Source: Desulfomicrobium escambiense DSM 10707 (GTDB taxonomy: Bacteria; Desulfobacterota; Desulfovibrionia; Desulfovibrionales; Desulfomicrobiaceae). From it: 64,000 nt of DNA. The stretch spans positions 248,001 to 312,000 of the forward strand of contig NZ_AUAR01000001.1 in assembly GCF_000428825.1 (NCBI RefSeq), written 5' to 3'. The position numbers and the translations under genes are program-made. The notes below the pieces were generated by a model. The model did no database searches. It saw only the letters and a program-made list of their open reading frames with translations, and was not told the DNA's origin. Below are positions 25,995 to 33,945 of this stretch, in pieces; within the stretch, counting starts at the first letter, position 1; each line of letters opens with the position of its first letter.

Positions 25995-27017
25995 ATGAAA
26001 GCCATTCCCGTAGAAGAAGCTGTAGGTACCGTTCTCTGCCACGACATCACGCGCATCATTCCCGGCGAAACCAAGGGTGCCGCCTTCCGCCGCGGTCATA
26101 TCGTAACTCCCCAGGACATCCAGGCTCTGCTCGATATCGGCAAGGCCAATCTCTATGTTTTCGACCCTAGGGACGGCTACGTGCACGAGGACGAGTGCGC
26201 CCTGCGCCTGGCCCATGCGGCGGCGGGGCAGGGCATCACTGTCAGTTCGCCCTGCGAGGGCAAGTCCGCCCTGACCGCGACCCATGACGGCGTCCTGCAT
26301 GTCGACGTCGAAGGGCTGTTCCGTCTCAACTCCATCACCGACGTGACCTTTGGCACCATCCATACCGGCCAGTGCGTCAAGGCCGGGCGGGTGCTCGGTG
26401 GCACGCGCGTCATCCCCCTGGCCGTGCCCGAGGACCTGCTCCGCCAGGCCGAGGACGTCTGCCGCCAATACGCCCCGCTGATCGAGGTCCGCCCGCTCAA
26501 GCCCGCCAGGGTCGGCGTCGTGACCACGGGTAGCGAGGTCTACACCGGCCGCATCAAGGACGGATTCGGCCCGGTCCTGCGCAGGAAATTCGAACACCTG
26601 GGCTCCACGGTCCTGGATCAGGTCTTCGTCTCGGACAAGGTGGAGATGACCGTGGCCGCCATCCGGGACCTCGTCGCGCGTGGGGCCGATTTCATCGCCG
26701 TGACAGGCGGCATGAGCGTGGACCCCGACGACCAGACCCCGGCGGCCATCCGCGCCACGGGCGCCGAGGTCGTCTCCTACGGCGCGCCCACCTACCCCGG
26801 AGCCATGTTCATGCTGGCCTACCTGGGCGACGTGCCCATCGTCGGCCTGCCCGGATGCGTCATGTACTACAAGGCAAGTATTTTCGATCTGGTCGTGCCC
26901 CGTCTCTTGAGCGGGGAACGGCTGGAGAGGAAGGATATCGTTGCGTTCGGCCACGGAGGCCTGTGCGAAAGCTGCCCCACCTGTCATTACCCGGCCTGCG
27001 GCTTCGGCAAGCTCTAA
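25995..27017 (+). CDS. Molybdopterin-binding MoeA/MoCF-like protein with Cys-rich tail
   Basis: A 340-residue protein. The N-terminal part (about 1-170) resembles MoeA domains used in Mo insertion; residues about 175-310 are a MoCF domain (VGVVTTGSEVYTGR, VTGGMSVDPDDQT, YPGAMFMLAYLG). The C-terminus has GHGGLCESCPTC and PACGFGKL, matching the tail of the protein at 22845. It lies 50 nt upstream of mop, and a role in Mop cofactor insertion is likely by context. ATG at 25995 has only AAGG 12 nt away; a TTG at 25983 is an alternative. Confidence 0.85.
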   Translation: MKAIPVEEAVGTVLCHDITRIIPGETKGAAFRRGHIVTPQDIQALLDIGKANLYVFDPRDGYVHEDECALRLAHAAAGQGITVSSPCEGKSALTATHDGVLHVDVEGLFRLNSITDVTFGTIHTGQCVKAGRVLGGTRVIPLAVPEDLLRQAEDVCRQYAPLIEVRPLKPARVGVVTTGSEVYTGRIKDGFGPVLRRKFEHLGSTVLDQVFVSDKVEMTVAAIRDLVARGADFIAVTGGMSVDPDDQTPAAIRATGAEVVSYGAPTYPGAMFMLAYLGDVPIVGLPGCVMYYKASIFDLVVPRLLSGERLERKDIVAFGHGGLCESCPTCHYPACGFGKL

Positions 27018-27040
27018 GACCAATCGCGGAATCTGTTTGA

Positions 27041-27054
27041 AATAACATGTTATT
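27041..27054. promoter_or_regulatory. 14-bp palindrome before mop
   Basis: AATAACATGTTATT is a perfect palindrome directly upstream of the GGAGG ribosome site of mop. The half-site ATAACAT recurs as a spaced inverted repeat upstream of fdhA (16696-16728). Confidence 0.4.
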
Positions 27055-27067
27055 TGGAGGAACCGGA

Positions 27068-29785
27068 ATGATCAAAAAGCAAATCGTGGTCAATGGCATC
27101 GCCAGGAACCTGGTGGTCGACGCTGAGGACACCCTGGTCAACGTGCTCCGCAAGAGCCTGGGCCTGACCGGCACCAAGGTCGGTTGCAACGAAGGCCAGT
27201 GCGGCGCCTGTTCCGTCATCATGGACGGCAAGGTCGTGCGTTCCTGTGCGACCAAGATGAAGCGCGTTGAAGACGGCGCGAACATCACCACCATCGAAGG
27301 CATCGGCACCCCGGCCAATCCCCATCCGCTGCAGCAGGCCTGGATGCTCCACGGCGCGGCCCAGTGCGGCTTCTGTTCGCCCGGTTTCATCGTCTCCGCC
27401 AAGGGCCTGCTGGACACCAATCCCAAGCCCACCCGCGACGAAGTCCGCGACTGGTTCCAGAAGCACCGCAACGCCTGCCGCTGCACCGGTTACAAACCCC
27501 TCGTGGACGCCGTCATGGATGCGGCCAAGGTCCTGCGCGGCGAAAAGAGCACGGCCGACCTCGAGTTCAAGATGCCCAAGGACGGCAGCGTCTGGGGCAC
27601 CCGTTATCCCCGTCCCTCGGCTCTGGCCAAGGTCACAGGCACCCTGGACTTCGGCGCCGACCTCGGCCTGAAGCTGCCCGCCGGCACCCTGCAGTGCGCC
27701 CTGGTGCAGGCCGAAGTGTCCCACGCCAAGATCCTGTCCATCGACACGGCCGAAGCCGAGAAGATGCCCGGCGTGTTCAAGGTCGTGACTCACAAGGACG
27801 TCAAGGGCAAGAACCGCATCACGGGCCTCATCACTTTCCCGACTAACAAGGGCGACGGCTGGGACCGTCCGATCCTGTGCGACGAGAAGATCTTCCAGTA
27901 CGGTGACGCCATCGCCATCGTCTGCGCCGACACCGAGGAGCAGGCCAAGGCCGCTGCCAAGGCCGTCAAGGTCCAGATCGAGCAGCTGCCCGAGTACATG
28001 AGCGCCCCCGCGGCCATGGCCGAGGACGCCATCGAGATCCATCCCGGCACGCCCAACGTCTACTATATCCAGAAGATCGCCAAGGGCGCCGACACCAAGC
28101 CCATCTTCGAAAAGGCCGACGTGGTGGTGGAAGGTAGCTACTACACTTCCCGCCAGCCCCATTTGCCCATCGAGCCGGACTGCGGCTTCGCCTACATCGA
28201 TGACGAAGGGAAGCTCATCATCCACTCCAAGTCCATCGGCCTGCATCTGCACCTGTACATGATCGCCCCCGGCCTGGGCCTGGAACCCGATCAGCTGCAC
28301 CTCGTGCAGAACCCCGCCGGCGGCACCTTCGGCTACAAGTTCAGCCCGACCCTGGAAGCCCTGGTCGGCGCCGCCGCCCTGGCCACGGGCCGTCCCGTGA
28401 ACCTGGTCTACGACTACCGCCAGCAGCAGGCCTACACTGGCAAACGCTCCCCGTTCTGGACGGACGTGCGCCTGGCCGCCACCAAGGACGGCAAGCTCCT
28501 GGGCATGGAAACCGACTGGACCGTGGACCACGGCCCGTACTCCGAGTTCGGTGATCTGCTGACCCTGCGCGGCGCCCAGTACATCGGCGCCGGTTACGAC
28601 ATCGCCAACATCCGCGGCGAAGGCCGCACGGTCTGCACCAACCACTGCTGGGGCGCAGCCTTCCGCGGTTACGGCGCTCCCGAATCCGAGTTCCCGTCCG
28701 AGACCCTGATGGACGAACTGGCCGAAAAGCTGGGCATGGATCCCTTCGAGCTGCGCTACAAGAACATCTACCGCAAGGGTTCCACCACCCCCACGGGCCA
28801 GGACCCCGAAGTGTACAGCCTGCCGGAGATGTTCGACATCATGCGGCCCAAGTACGAGGAAGCCAAGAAGCGCGCCGCTGCCGCCTCCACCGCTGAAATC
28901 AAGCGCGGCGTCGGCATTTCCCTGGGCGTGTACGGCGCCGGCCTCGACGGAGCCGACTCCGCCGCCGCCGATGCCGAACTGATGGCCGACGGCACCGTCA
29001 CCATCTACGACTGCTGGCAGGATCACGGTCAGGGCGCCGACATGGGCACCCTGGGCACGGCCCACGAGGCCCTGCGCCCGCTGGGCATCACCCCCGACAA
29101 GATCCGCCTGGTCATGAACGACACCCGCGTGGCCCCGAACACTGGCCCCGCCGGCGGCAGCCGTTCCCAGGTCATGGGCGGCCAGGCCATCATCAACGCC
29201 TGCGAGCAGTTGGTGAAGGCCATGAAGAAGCCCGGCGGCGGTTTCCGCACCTATGACGAGATGGTCGCCGAGAAGCTGCCCCTGCGCTACAACGGCAAGT
29301 GGACCGCTCCGGCCAAGGACTGCGACGCCAACGGCCAGGGCAGCCCCTTCTGCTGCTACATGTACGGCCTGTTCCTGTCCGAGGTGGCTGTTGAAGTCGC
29401 CACCGGCAAGACCACCGTCGAGAAGATGGCCATTGTCGGCGATATCGGCAAGGTCAACAACTACTCCCTGGTCGACGGCCAGATCTACGGCGGCGTGGCC
29501 CAGGGCATCGGCCTGGCCCTGACCGAGGACTACGAGGACCTGAAGAAGCATGCCACCATCCGTGGCGCCGGCATCCCCTACATCAAGGACATCCCGGACG
29601 ACATGGAGATCACCTACGTGGAAACTCCGCGTGCCGATGGCCCCTTCGGTGCCTCCGGCGTCGGTGAAATGCCGCTGACCGCTCCTCATGCCGCGGTTCT
29701 GAACGCCGTGTACAATGCGTGCGGCGCCCGCGTCCGCGAGATTCCCGCACTGCCGGAGAAAATCCTGGCCGCGATGAAGAAATAG
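27068..29785 (+). CDS. mop: Molybdenum aldehyde oxidoreductase Mop (xanthine oxidase family)
   Basis: A 905-residue enzyme that oxidises aldehydes to carboxylic acids. It aligns almost end to end with the Desulfovibrio gigas Mop as I know it (907 residues). The first [2Fe-2S] cluster uses C40, C45, C48 and C60; the second C100, C103, C137 and C139. The molybdopterin (cytosine dinucleotide) domain follows, with the catalytic glutamate at E867 in GVGEMPLT. There is no FAD domain, as expected for Mop. No signal peptide, so it is cytoplasmic. Strong ribosome site TTGGAGG. It is followed by a strong terminator and then by its conserved accessory run. Confidence 0.97.
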   Translation: MIKKQIVVNGIARNLVVDAEDTLVNVLRKSLGLTGTKVGCNEGQCGACSVIMDGKVVRSCATKMKRVEDGANITTIEGIGTPANPHPLQQAWMLHGAAQCGFCSPGFIVSAKGLLDTNPKPTRDEVRDWFQKHRNACRCTGYKPLVDAVMDAAKVLRGEKSTADLEFKMPKDGSVWGTRYPRPSALAKVTGTLDFGADLGLKLPAGTLQCALVQAEVSHAKILSIDTAEAEKMPGVFKVVTHKDVKGKNRITGLITFPTNKGDGWDRPILCDEKIFQYGDAIAIVCADTEEQAKAAAKAVKVQIEQLPEYMSAPAAMAEDAIEIHPGTPNVYYIQKIAKGADTKPIFEKADVVVEGSYYTSRQPHLPIEPDCGFAYIDDEGKLIIHSKSIGLHLHLYMIAPGLGLEPDQLHLVQNPAGGTFGYKFSPTLEALVGAAALATGRPVNLVYDYRQQQAYTGKRSPFWTDVRLAATKDGKLLGMETDWTVDHGPYSEFGDLLTLRGAQYIGAGYDIANIRGEGRTVCTNHCWGAAFRGYGAPESEFPSETLMDELAEKLGMDPFELRYKNIYRKGSTTPTGQDPEVYSLPEMFDIMRPKYEEAKKRAAAASTAEIKRGVGISLGVYGAGLDGADSAAADAELMADGTVTIYDCWQDHGQGADMGTLGTAHEALRPLGITPDKIRLVMNDTRVAPNTGPAGGSRSQVMGGQAIINACEQLVKAMKKPGGGFRTYDEMVAEKLPLRYNGKWTAPAKDCDANGQGSPFCCYMYGLFLSEVAVEVATGKTTVEKMAIVGDIGKVNNYSLVDGQIYGGVAQGIGLALTEDYEDLKKHATIRGAGIPYIKDIPDDMEITYVETPRADGPFGASGVGEMPLTAPHAAVLNAVYNACGARVREIPALPEKILAAMKK

Positions 29786-29800
29786 TGACCCGTTCAACCC

Positions 29801-29836
29801 CCCTCCGGGCGTATTTGCGCCCGGAGGGCTTTTTTT
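29801..29836 (+). terminator. Rho-independent terminator after mop
   Basis: CCCTCCGGGCG (29801-29811) pairs perfectly with CGCCCGGAGGG (29818-29828), followed by seven T. The next gene starts 17 nt later, so accessory genes probably depend on readthrough or a promoter overlapping the hairpin. Confidence 0.92.
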
Positions 29837-29852
29837 ATTTCAAGGAGTGGGC

Positions 29853-32123
29853 ATGGATCAGAAGGAATTGCGGGAATGGGAAGCCAAGTGCATCCAGGAG
29901 GAGCCGCCGGCGTGCCGGGCGGGTTGCCCCCTGAACGTCGACGCCAGAGCCTTCGTGCTGTCCATGGCGCGGGGCGACCTCGACGGGGCCCGGGCCGTTC
30001 TGGAAAAAAGCATGCCCTTGGCCGCCGTCACGGCCAGGCTGTGCGAGGCTCCCTGCGAAGTCTATTGCATCCGCAAGGACCTCGGCGGGGCCATCGCCGT
30101 GGGCGGGCTTGAGCGGCTGTGCATCCGCGAAACGAGCCCCAAGGGAAAAATCCCCCGTCTGCCGGCCAGACCCAGGAAGGTCGCCGTGATCGGCTCCGGG
30201 CCCAGCAGCCTTACCGTTGCCTTCGACCTGGCCAGAAAAGGCCACCCCATCAGCGTGTACCATCTGGGCGAAAAGCCCGGCGGATGGCTGCGCGGGCTGG
30301 ACGAATCCGTTCTGCCCCAGGCCGTGCTCGACGCGGAGTTACAGCGCCTGGGCTCCCTGCACGTGACGTTCGTCTCCGTCCCGGCCCTTGACGCCGCCCT
30401 GATCGAGGCCCATCCGGCCGATGCGGTGTATGTGGGTCAGGATGATACAATAGCCCCCGATCTCCTGGCCCTGCTGACTCCGCCCGATCCCGAGACCATG
30501 GCCCTGGAGCGTCCGGGCTGGTTCACGGGCGGCATGGCCGGACGCGAGTTCCGCTTCATCAGCGCCGTGTCCCAAGGGCGCGAGGCAGCCGTTTCCATCG
30601 ACAGATTCCTGCAGAATGCCTCTCTGACGTCGAGTCGCGTGCCCTTGCGGGACGGCCGCACGGATCTCTTCACCCAGACCTTCGGCATCGAACTCGTTGA
30701 GCGGGTCGTCCCCGCCGGCCAAGGCGGGTTCACCCGGGAGGAGGCCGTGAGGGAGGCCGGGCGCTGCCTCGACTGCCAGTGCCTGGAGTGCGTGAAACAC
30801 TGCGTCTACCTCGCCGAGCACGGCGGTTACCCGAAGTCCTATGCGCGCCGCGTGTTCAACAATTCGGCCATCGTTCAGGGCATGCGCCAGGCCAACACGT
30901 TCATCAATTCCTGTTCCATGTGCGGACAGTGCGAGACCCTGTGCCCCAACGACTTCTCCATGGCCGACATGTGCCTGGACGCGAGGCGGGAGATGGTGGA
31001 CCTGAACCGCATGCCGCCATCGGCCCACTGGTTCGCCCTGGAGGAGATGCGCTCGGCCAAGGATGCCCAGGCCGCCCTGATCCGGCACGCCCCGGGCGCC
31101 TCGGCCAGCGACGCCATCTTCTTTCCCGGCTGCCAGCTGGCCGGCATCAGGCCGGAGCAGACGCTTCGGCTTTACGACCGTCTGCTTGAGATCGAACCCA
31201 GGACCGGCATCTGGCTCGACTGCTGCGCGGCGCCGGCCCACTGGGCCGGCCGGCAGGAGGAGTTCGCGGCGATCCTGTCGGCGATGGAAAAGATGTGGAG
31301 CGGCATGGGGCGGCCCATGGTCGTGACCGCCTGTTCCACCTGCCTCAAGATGTTCCGGGAGCACCTGCCCGCCTTCGGGGCGGTTTCGGTCTGGACGCTC
31401 CTGTCCGAAAGCGGGGTGCAGGCTGTTTCGACGGGTCAGCCCCTGGCCCTGTCCGACCCCTGCACGTCCCGTCACGACGCGCAGACCCGCGACGCGGTGC
31501 GCTCCCTGCTGGCGCGGCTTGGCCAGCCCCTGGCGGAACTGCCGATGTCCGGCGAACTGACGGAGTGCTGCGGCTTCGGCGGACTCATGGACAACGCCAA
31601 CCCGGCCCTGGCTCGCAAGGTGGCGCAGGCGCGGGTGGCCCAGTCCGAGGCCGATTTCCTGACCTACTGCGCCATGTGCCGCGAGCAGCTGGCCAGGACG
31701 GGCAAGCCCGTGCTGCACATCCTCGACCTGCTCTTCCCGGAAACGGCCCGGCCCACCCAGGAGCCGCCTGCGGGCATCTCGGCGCGACGGGTCAACCGGC
31801 GCAGGCTCAAGGACGAGCTCCTGGCCCGCCACGGCCTGGACCGCGGGCCGCGGGAACCTTGGGAAGAAGTGCGTCTCGTCGTCTCCGGCGAGGTCGCGGC
31901 CATGCTCGAGGAGCGGCGCATCCTAGAGGACGACGTGCGGCGGGTCCTGTTCGCGGCGTCCAAGGGCGGTCGCGTCCTGCGCCACGGCGGGGACGGGCGC
32001 CTCATCGCCGCGTCCCGGCTCGGGGAGGTGACCTTCTGGGTCGAGTACCGGGAAGGGGCGGACGGCTATGAGATCCTGAAGGCCTGGAGCCATCGTATGC
32101 GCATCGCGGGAGGGGATTTATGA
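29853..32123 (+). CDS. Degenerate GltD-like / CCG-domain iron-sulfur oxidoreductase fusion
   Basis: A 756-residue protein resembling the neighbour of mop in Desulfovibrio (DVU1558-like). Order: an N-terminal Fer4_20-type cysteine domain (C23, C25 and others to C72), a Rossmann FAD motif VIGSGPSSL (112-120), then abruptly the GltD C-terminal SQGREAAVSIDRFL, so the NAD(P)-binding half is missing. Two [4Fe-4S] motifs (about 304 and 353) and two CCG domains of HdrD/GlpC type (CCAAP near 456, CCGFGG near 571) follow, and a C-terminal extension of about 120 residues. It may take electrons from Mop to a quinone or thiol acceptor. ATG at 29853 follows AAGGAG. Confidence 0.82.
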   Translation: MDQKELREWEAKCIQEEPPACRAGCPLNVDARAFVLSMARGDLDGARAVLEKSMPLAAVTARLCEAPCEVYCIRKDLGGAIAVGGLERLCIRETSPKGKIPRLPARPRKVAVIGSGPSSLTVAFDLARKGHPISVYHLGEKPGGWLRGLDESVLPQAVLDAELQRLGSLHVTFVSVPALDAALIEAHPADAVYVGQDDTIAPDLLALLTPPDPETMALERPGWFTGGMAGREFRFISAVSQGREAAVSIDRFLQNASLTSSRVPLRDGRTDLFTQTFGIELVERVVPAGQGGFTREEAVREAGRCLDCQCLECVKHCVYLAEHGGYPKSYARRVFNNSAIVQGMRQANTFINSCSMCGQCETLCPNDFSMADMCLDARREMVDLNRMPPSAHWFALEEMRSAKDAQAALIRHAPGASASDAIFFPGCQLAGIRPEQTLRLYDRLLEIEPRTGIWLDCCAAPAHWAGRQEEFAAILSAMEKMWSGMGRPMVVTACSTCLKMFREHLPAFGAVSVWTLLSESGVQAVSTGQPLALSDPCTSRHDAQTRDAVRSLLARLGQPLAELPMSGELTECCGFGGLMDNANPALARKVAQARVAQSEADFLTYCAMCREQLARTGKPVLHILDLLFPETARPTQEPPAGISARRVNRRRLKDELLARHGLDRGPREPWEEVRLVVSGEVAAMLEERRILEDDVRRVLFAASKGGRVLRHGGDGRLIAASRLGEVTFWVEYREGADGYEILKAWSHRMRIAGGDL

Positions 32124-32329
32124 GCCTCGTTTTCATGCCCGAGGACATGGACTGGGTCTGCGAGCCGTGCGGCGAGCGACTGCAGTCCGGTAAGGTGGAA
32201 TTGGACTACCTCGGCAACGCCTTCCACGTGGAACTGCCGGTCTGTCCCAAATGCGGGGCCGTGTACATCTACGAGGAGCTGGCCCTGGGGCGGATTCACG
32301 AAGTGGAGCAGTTGCTTGAGGACAAGTGA
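32120..32329 (+). CDS. Small zinc-ribbon protein (DVU_1557-type)
   Basis: A 69-residue protein with two CxxC pairs, CEPC near residue 14 and CPKC near 42, separated by about 28 residues, as in a rubredoxin-like or zinc-ribbon knuckle. It overlaps the preceding oxidoreductase gene by 4 nt (ATGA). Homologs in the same position in Desulfovibrio are annotated as redox proteins without known function. Metal content (Fe or Zn) cannot be told from sequence. Confidence 0.82.
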   Translation: MSLVFMPEDMDWVCEPCGERLQSGKVELDYLGNAFHVELPVCPKCGAVYIYEELALGRIHEVEQLLEDK

Positions 32330-33017
32330 GCTGTATGCGTCCGCACCTGTCAGGGTATCGTTGGGGCGGACCCTGCGGCCCGGCGGGGAGGCCTTGACGC
32401 GGCGCATGCTGCAACTGGCGCGGCCGGCTCCCGGGAGCAGGGCCCTCGATGCAGGGTGCGGCTGCGGGACGACCCTCGGGCTGTTGCTTCAGAGCGGGGC
32501 GCGGGCCTTCGGTTTGGACCTGAATGCCGTTTTCTTGCGGGAGGCCTCCGGGGACGGGCGCGCGGTGGCGCAGTCCGACCTGGCGCAGCTGCCGCTGGCC
32601 GACGGGAGCCTGGACCTGATCGTGTGCGAGTGCGCCTGGAACCTGACGGACAAGGAGCGCGTGCTGGCGGAGTTCTTCCGGGTTCTGCGGCCCGGCGGGG
32701 TGTTCGCGCTGGCGGACATCTACGCTCGGGGATACCGGGCCGGGGAGTGGCCCGTGCGTTGCTGCTTCGCGCAGGCCACGGACCTGCAGACCGTGCTGGA
32801 GCAGGTGGACGGGGCCGGTTTCGGGATCGACGTGGTCGAGGACCACACGGTCATGCTGAAGAAGACCGCGGCGGATTTCGTGTTCCGCCACGGTTCGCTG
32901 TTCGGCTTCTGGCAGGCCGTGACCGGCGATGACGGACTGGCGGAGATGGCCTGCGCGGCGTCGCGGGAGTCGAAGCCGGGGTTGTTTTTGCTGATGGCGC
33001 ATGTTCCGCTGCAATGA
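32316..33017 (+). CDS. SAM-dependent class I methyltransferase (DVU_1556-type)
   Basis: A 233-residue methyltransferase with motif I LDAGCGCGTTLGLLL, an acidic post-I GLDLN, DLIVCECAWNL and LRPGGVFALADIY. The start appears to be TTG at 32316, overlapping the zinc-ribbon gene by 14 nt, with GGAG about 9 nt upstream; no ATG fits the conserved N-terminus. It belongs to the mop accessory run. Substrate unknown; a cofactor or sulfur/arsenic-type small molecule are all possible. Confidence 0.82.
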   Translation: MRTSELYASAPVRVSLGRTLRPGGEALTRRMLQLARPAPGSRALDAGCGCGTTLGLLLQSGARAFGLDLNAVFLREASGDGRAVAQSDLAQLPLADGSLDLIVCECAWNLTDKERVLAEFFRVLRPGGVFALADIYARGYRAGEWPVRCCFAQATDLQTVLEQVDGAGFGIDVVEDHTVMLKKTAADFVFRHGSLFGFWQAVTGDDGLAEMACAASRESKPGLFLLMAHVPLQ

Positions 33018-33068
33018 CTCGATGGAGCGAAGGCGGGAAGAGAGGACGGCCTGGGTGTCGCGGGGGGC

Positions 33069-33248
33069 GGCCGGGGCGGTGCGGGCTTTTCAGGCCGCGC
33101 CGGAACTCTTTCGCGGGCCTCGTAATGGTTCTCCGTCGCGTGCCGTGAACTCCGGCCTTCTCTTCGAGCGAGGGGCGACGGACAACCAAACGATGCCTGG
33201 CTCAGTCAGACAGCCGACGCGGCCTGAAAAGCCCGCACCGCCCCGGCC
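33069..33248. repeat. 180-bp palindromic element, copy 2 (complete)
   Basis: A perfect 31-bp inverted repeat (33069-33099 with 33218-33248) encloses about 118 nt. Inside, 33127-33139 pairs with 33175-33187 (12 of 13). The core 33117-33222 matches the repeat at window start. One inner base pair is C-G in copy 1 and T-A here, a compensatory change. It is either a miniature mobile element or a structured RNA with a long stem. No ORF. Confidence 0.85.
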
Positions 33249-33333
33249 TTGGCGCGTTGGTGGCAAGTGAATTGTCTGCCGGCGTATTGAGTTGGCGATT
33301 TTGGCTGAGATGAGGCTGCCCGCCCTGTCCTGA

Positions 33334-33360
33334 CGTCATTTCCGCGAAGGCGGGAATCCA
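33334..33360. repeat. REP-like hairpin
   Basis: The stretch GTCATTTCCGCGAAGGCGGG-AATCCA resembles the widespread proteobacterial REP hairpin GTCATTCCCGC...GCGGGAATCC, with a one-base flaw in the stem. Confidence 0.5.
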
Positions 33361-33501
33361 TGCCTTTGGGGGTTCAGGGACCATGAATCCCAGCCTGGAC
33401 ATGGATGCCGTCACGGACGGACTTCCTTCGGAGCATGTCCGCGCTTGCGAGTCCTGAGTGTTCCATTTCAACTTCATTCATAACGAAATTTTGAGGCCGA
33501 C

Positions 33502-33945
33502 ATGAACGAATACGATCTCGATATCCTGCGCCTGCACACGCAGGGCTTCTGTTGCGCGCAGATCATCGTGCAGATGGCCCTGGAGATGCAGGGTGTGGAG
33601 AACCCGGGGCTGGTGCGGGCCATGTCCGGGCTGTGCGTGGGGTTTTCGTCGCCCCAGGGCGCCTGCGGGGCCCTGACGGGTGCGGCCTGCCTCTTTGCCT
33701 CCTACGCAGGCAAGGGCACTGCGGCGGAGGAGGCCGACGACAGGCTGCCGCTCATGCTGGCGGAACTGGCCGAATGGTTCGAAGAGTATGCCACGGCGCG
33801 TTTCGGAGGCATCAGCTGTTCGGCCATCGTGCCAGACGGCAAGCCTGACGCATCCGTCTGCGGCGGGCTGGTTTCCGAGTGCTACGGCAAGGTCCTGACC
33901 ATCCTTGTGGAGAATGGCATCGACCCGAGCGCGGCGCATGAGTAG
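33502..33945 (+). CDS. C-GCAxxG-C-C family redox protein (DVU_1555-type)
   Basis: A 147-residue protein with the diagnostic spread of cysteines: GFCCAQ (residues 17-18), then the GACGALTGAAC block near 55-65, then CSAI, CGGL and ECYGK. The family is thought to be redox active, and some members are selenoproteins; here all positions are Cys. It is the fifth gene of the mop accessory run and overlaps the radical SAM gene by 8 nt. Confidence 0.85.
   Translation: MNEYDLDILRLHTQGFCCAQIIVQMALEMQGVENPGLVRAMSGLCVGFSSPQGACGALTGAACLFASYAGKGTAAEEADDRLPLMLAELAEWFEEYATARFGGISCSAIVPDGKPDASVCGGLVSECYGKVLTILVENGIDPSAAHE

Larger units (their letters stand above)
33018..33501. other. 484-nt intergenic gap inside the mop accessory run
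   Basis: This gap breaks an otherwise tightly packed operon. It is filled by the palindromic element at 33069-33248 and a REP-like hairpin at 33334-33360. The ribosome site GAGG for the next gene lies near 33492. No coding region is convincing. Confidence 0.7.

Noticed and set aside
27050-29797. Long minus-strand frame opposite mop
   Set aside because: mop matches a characterised enzyme end to end; the antisense translation is low-complexity and has no recognisable domain.
33018-33068. Continuation of the methyltransferase gene into the palindromic element
   Set aside because: The methyltransferase frame ends at 33017 at the expected domain end; following frames have no ribosome site or similarity.
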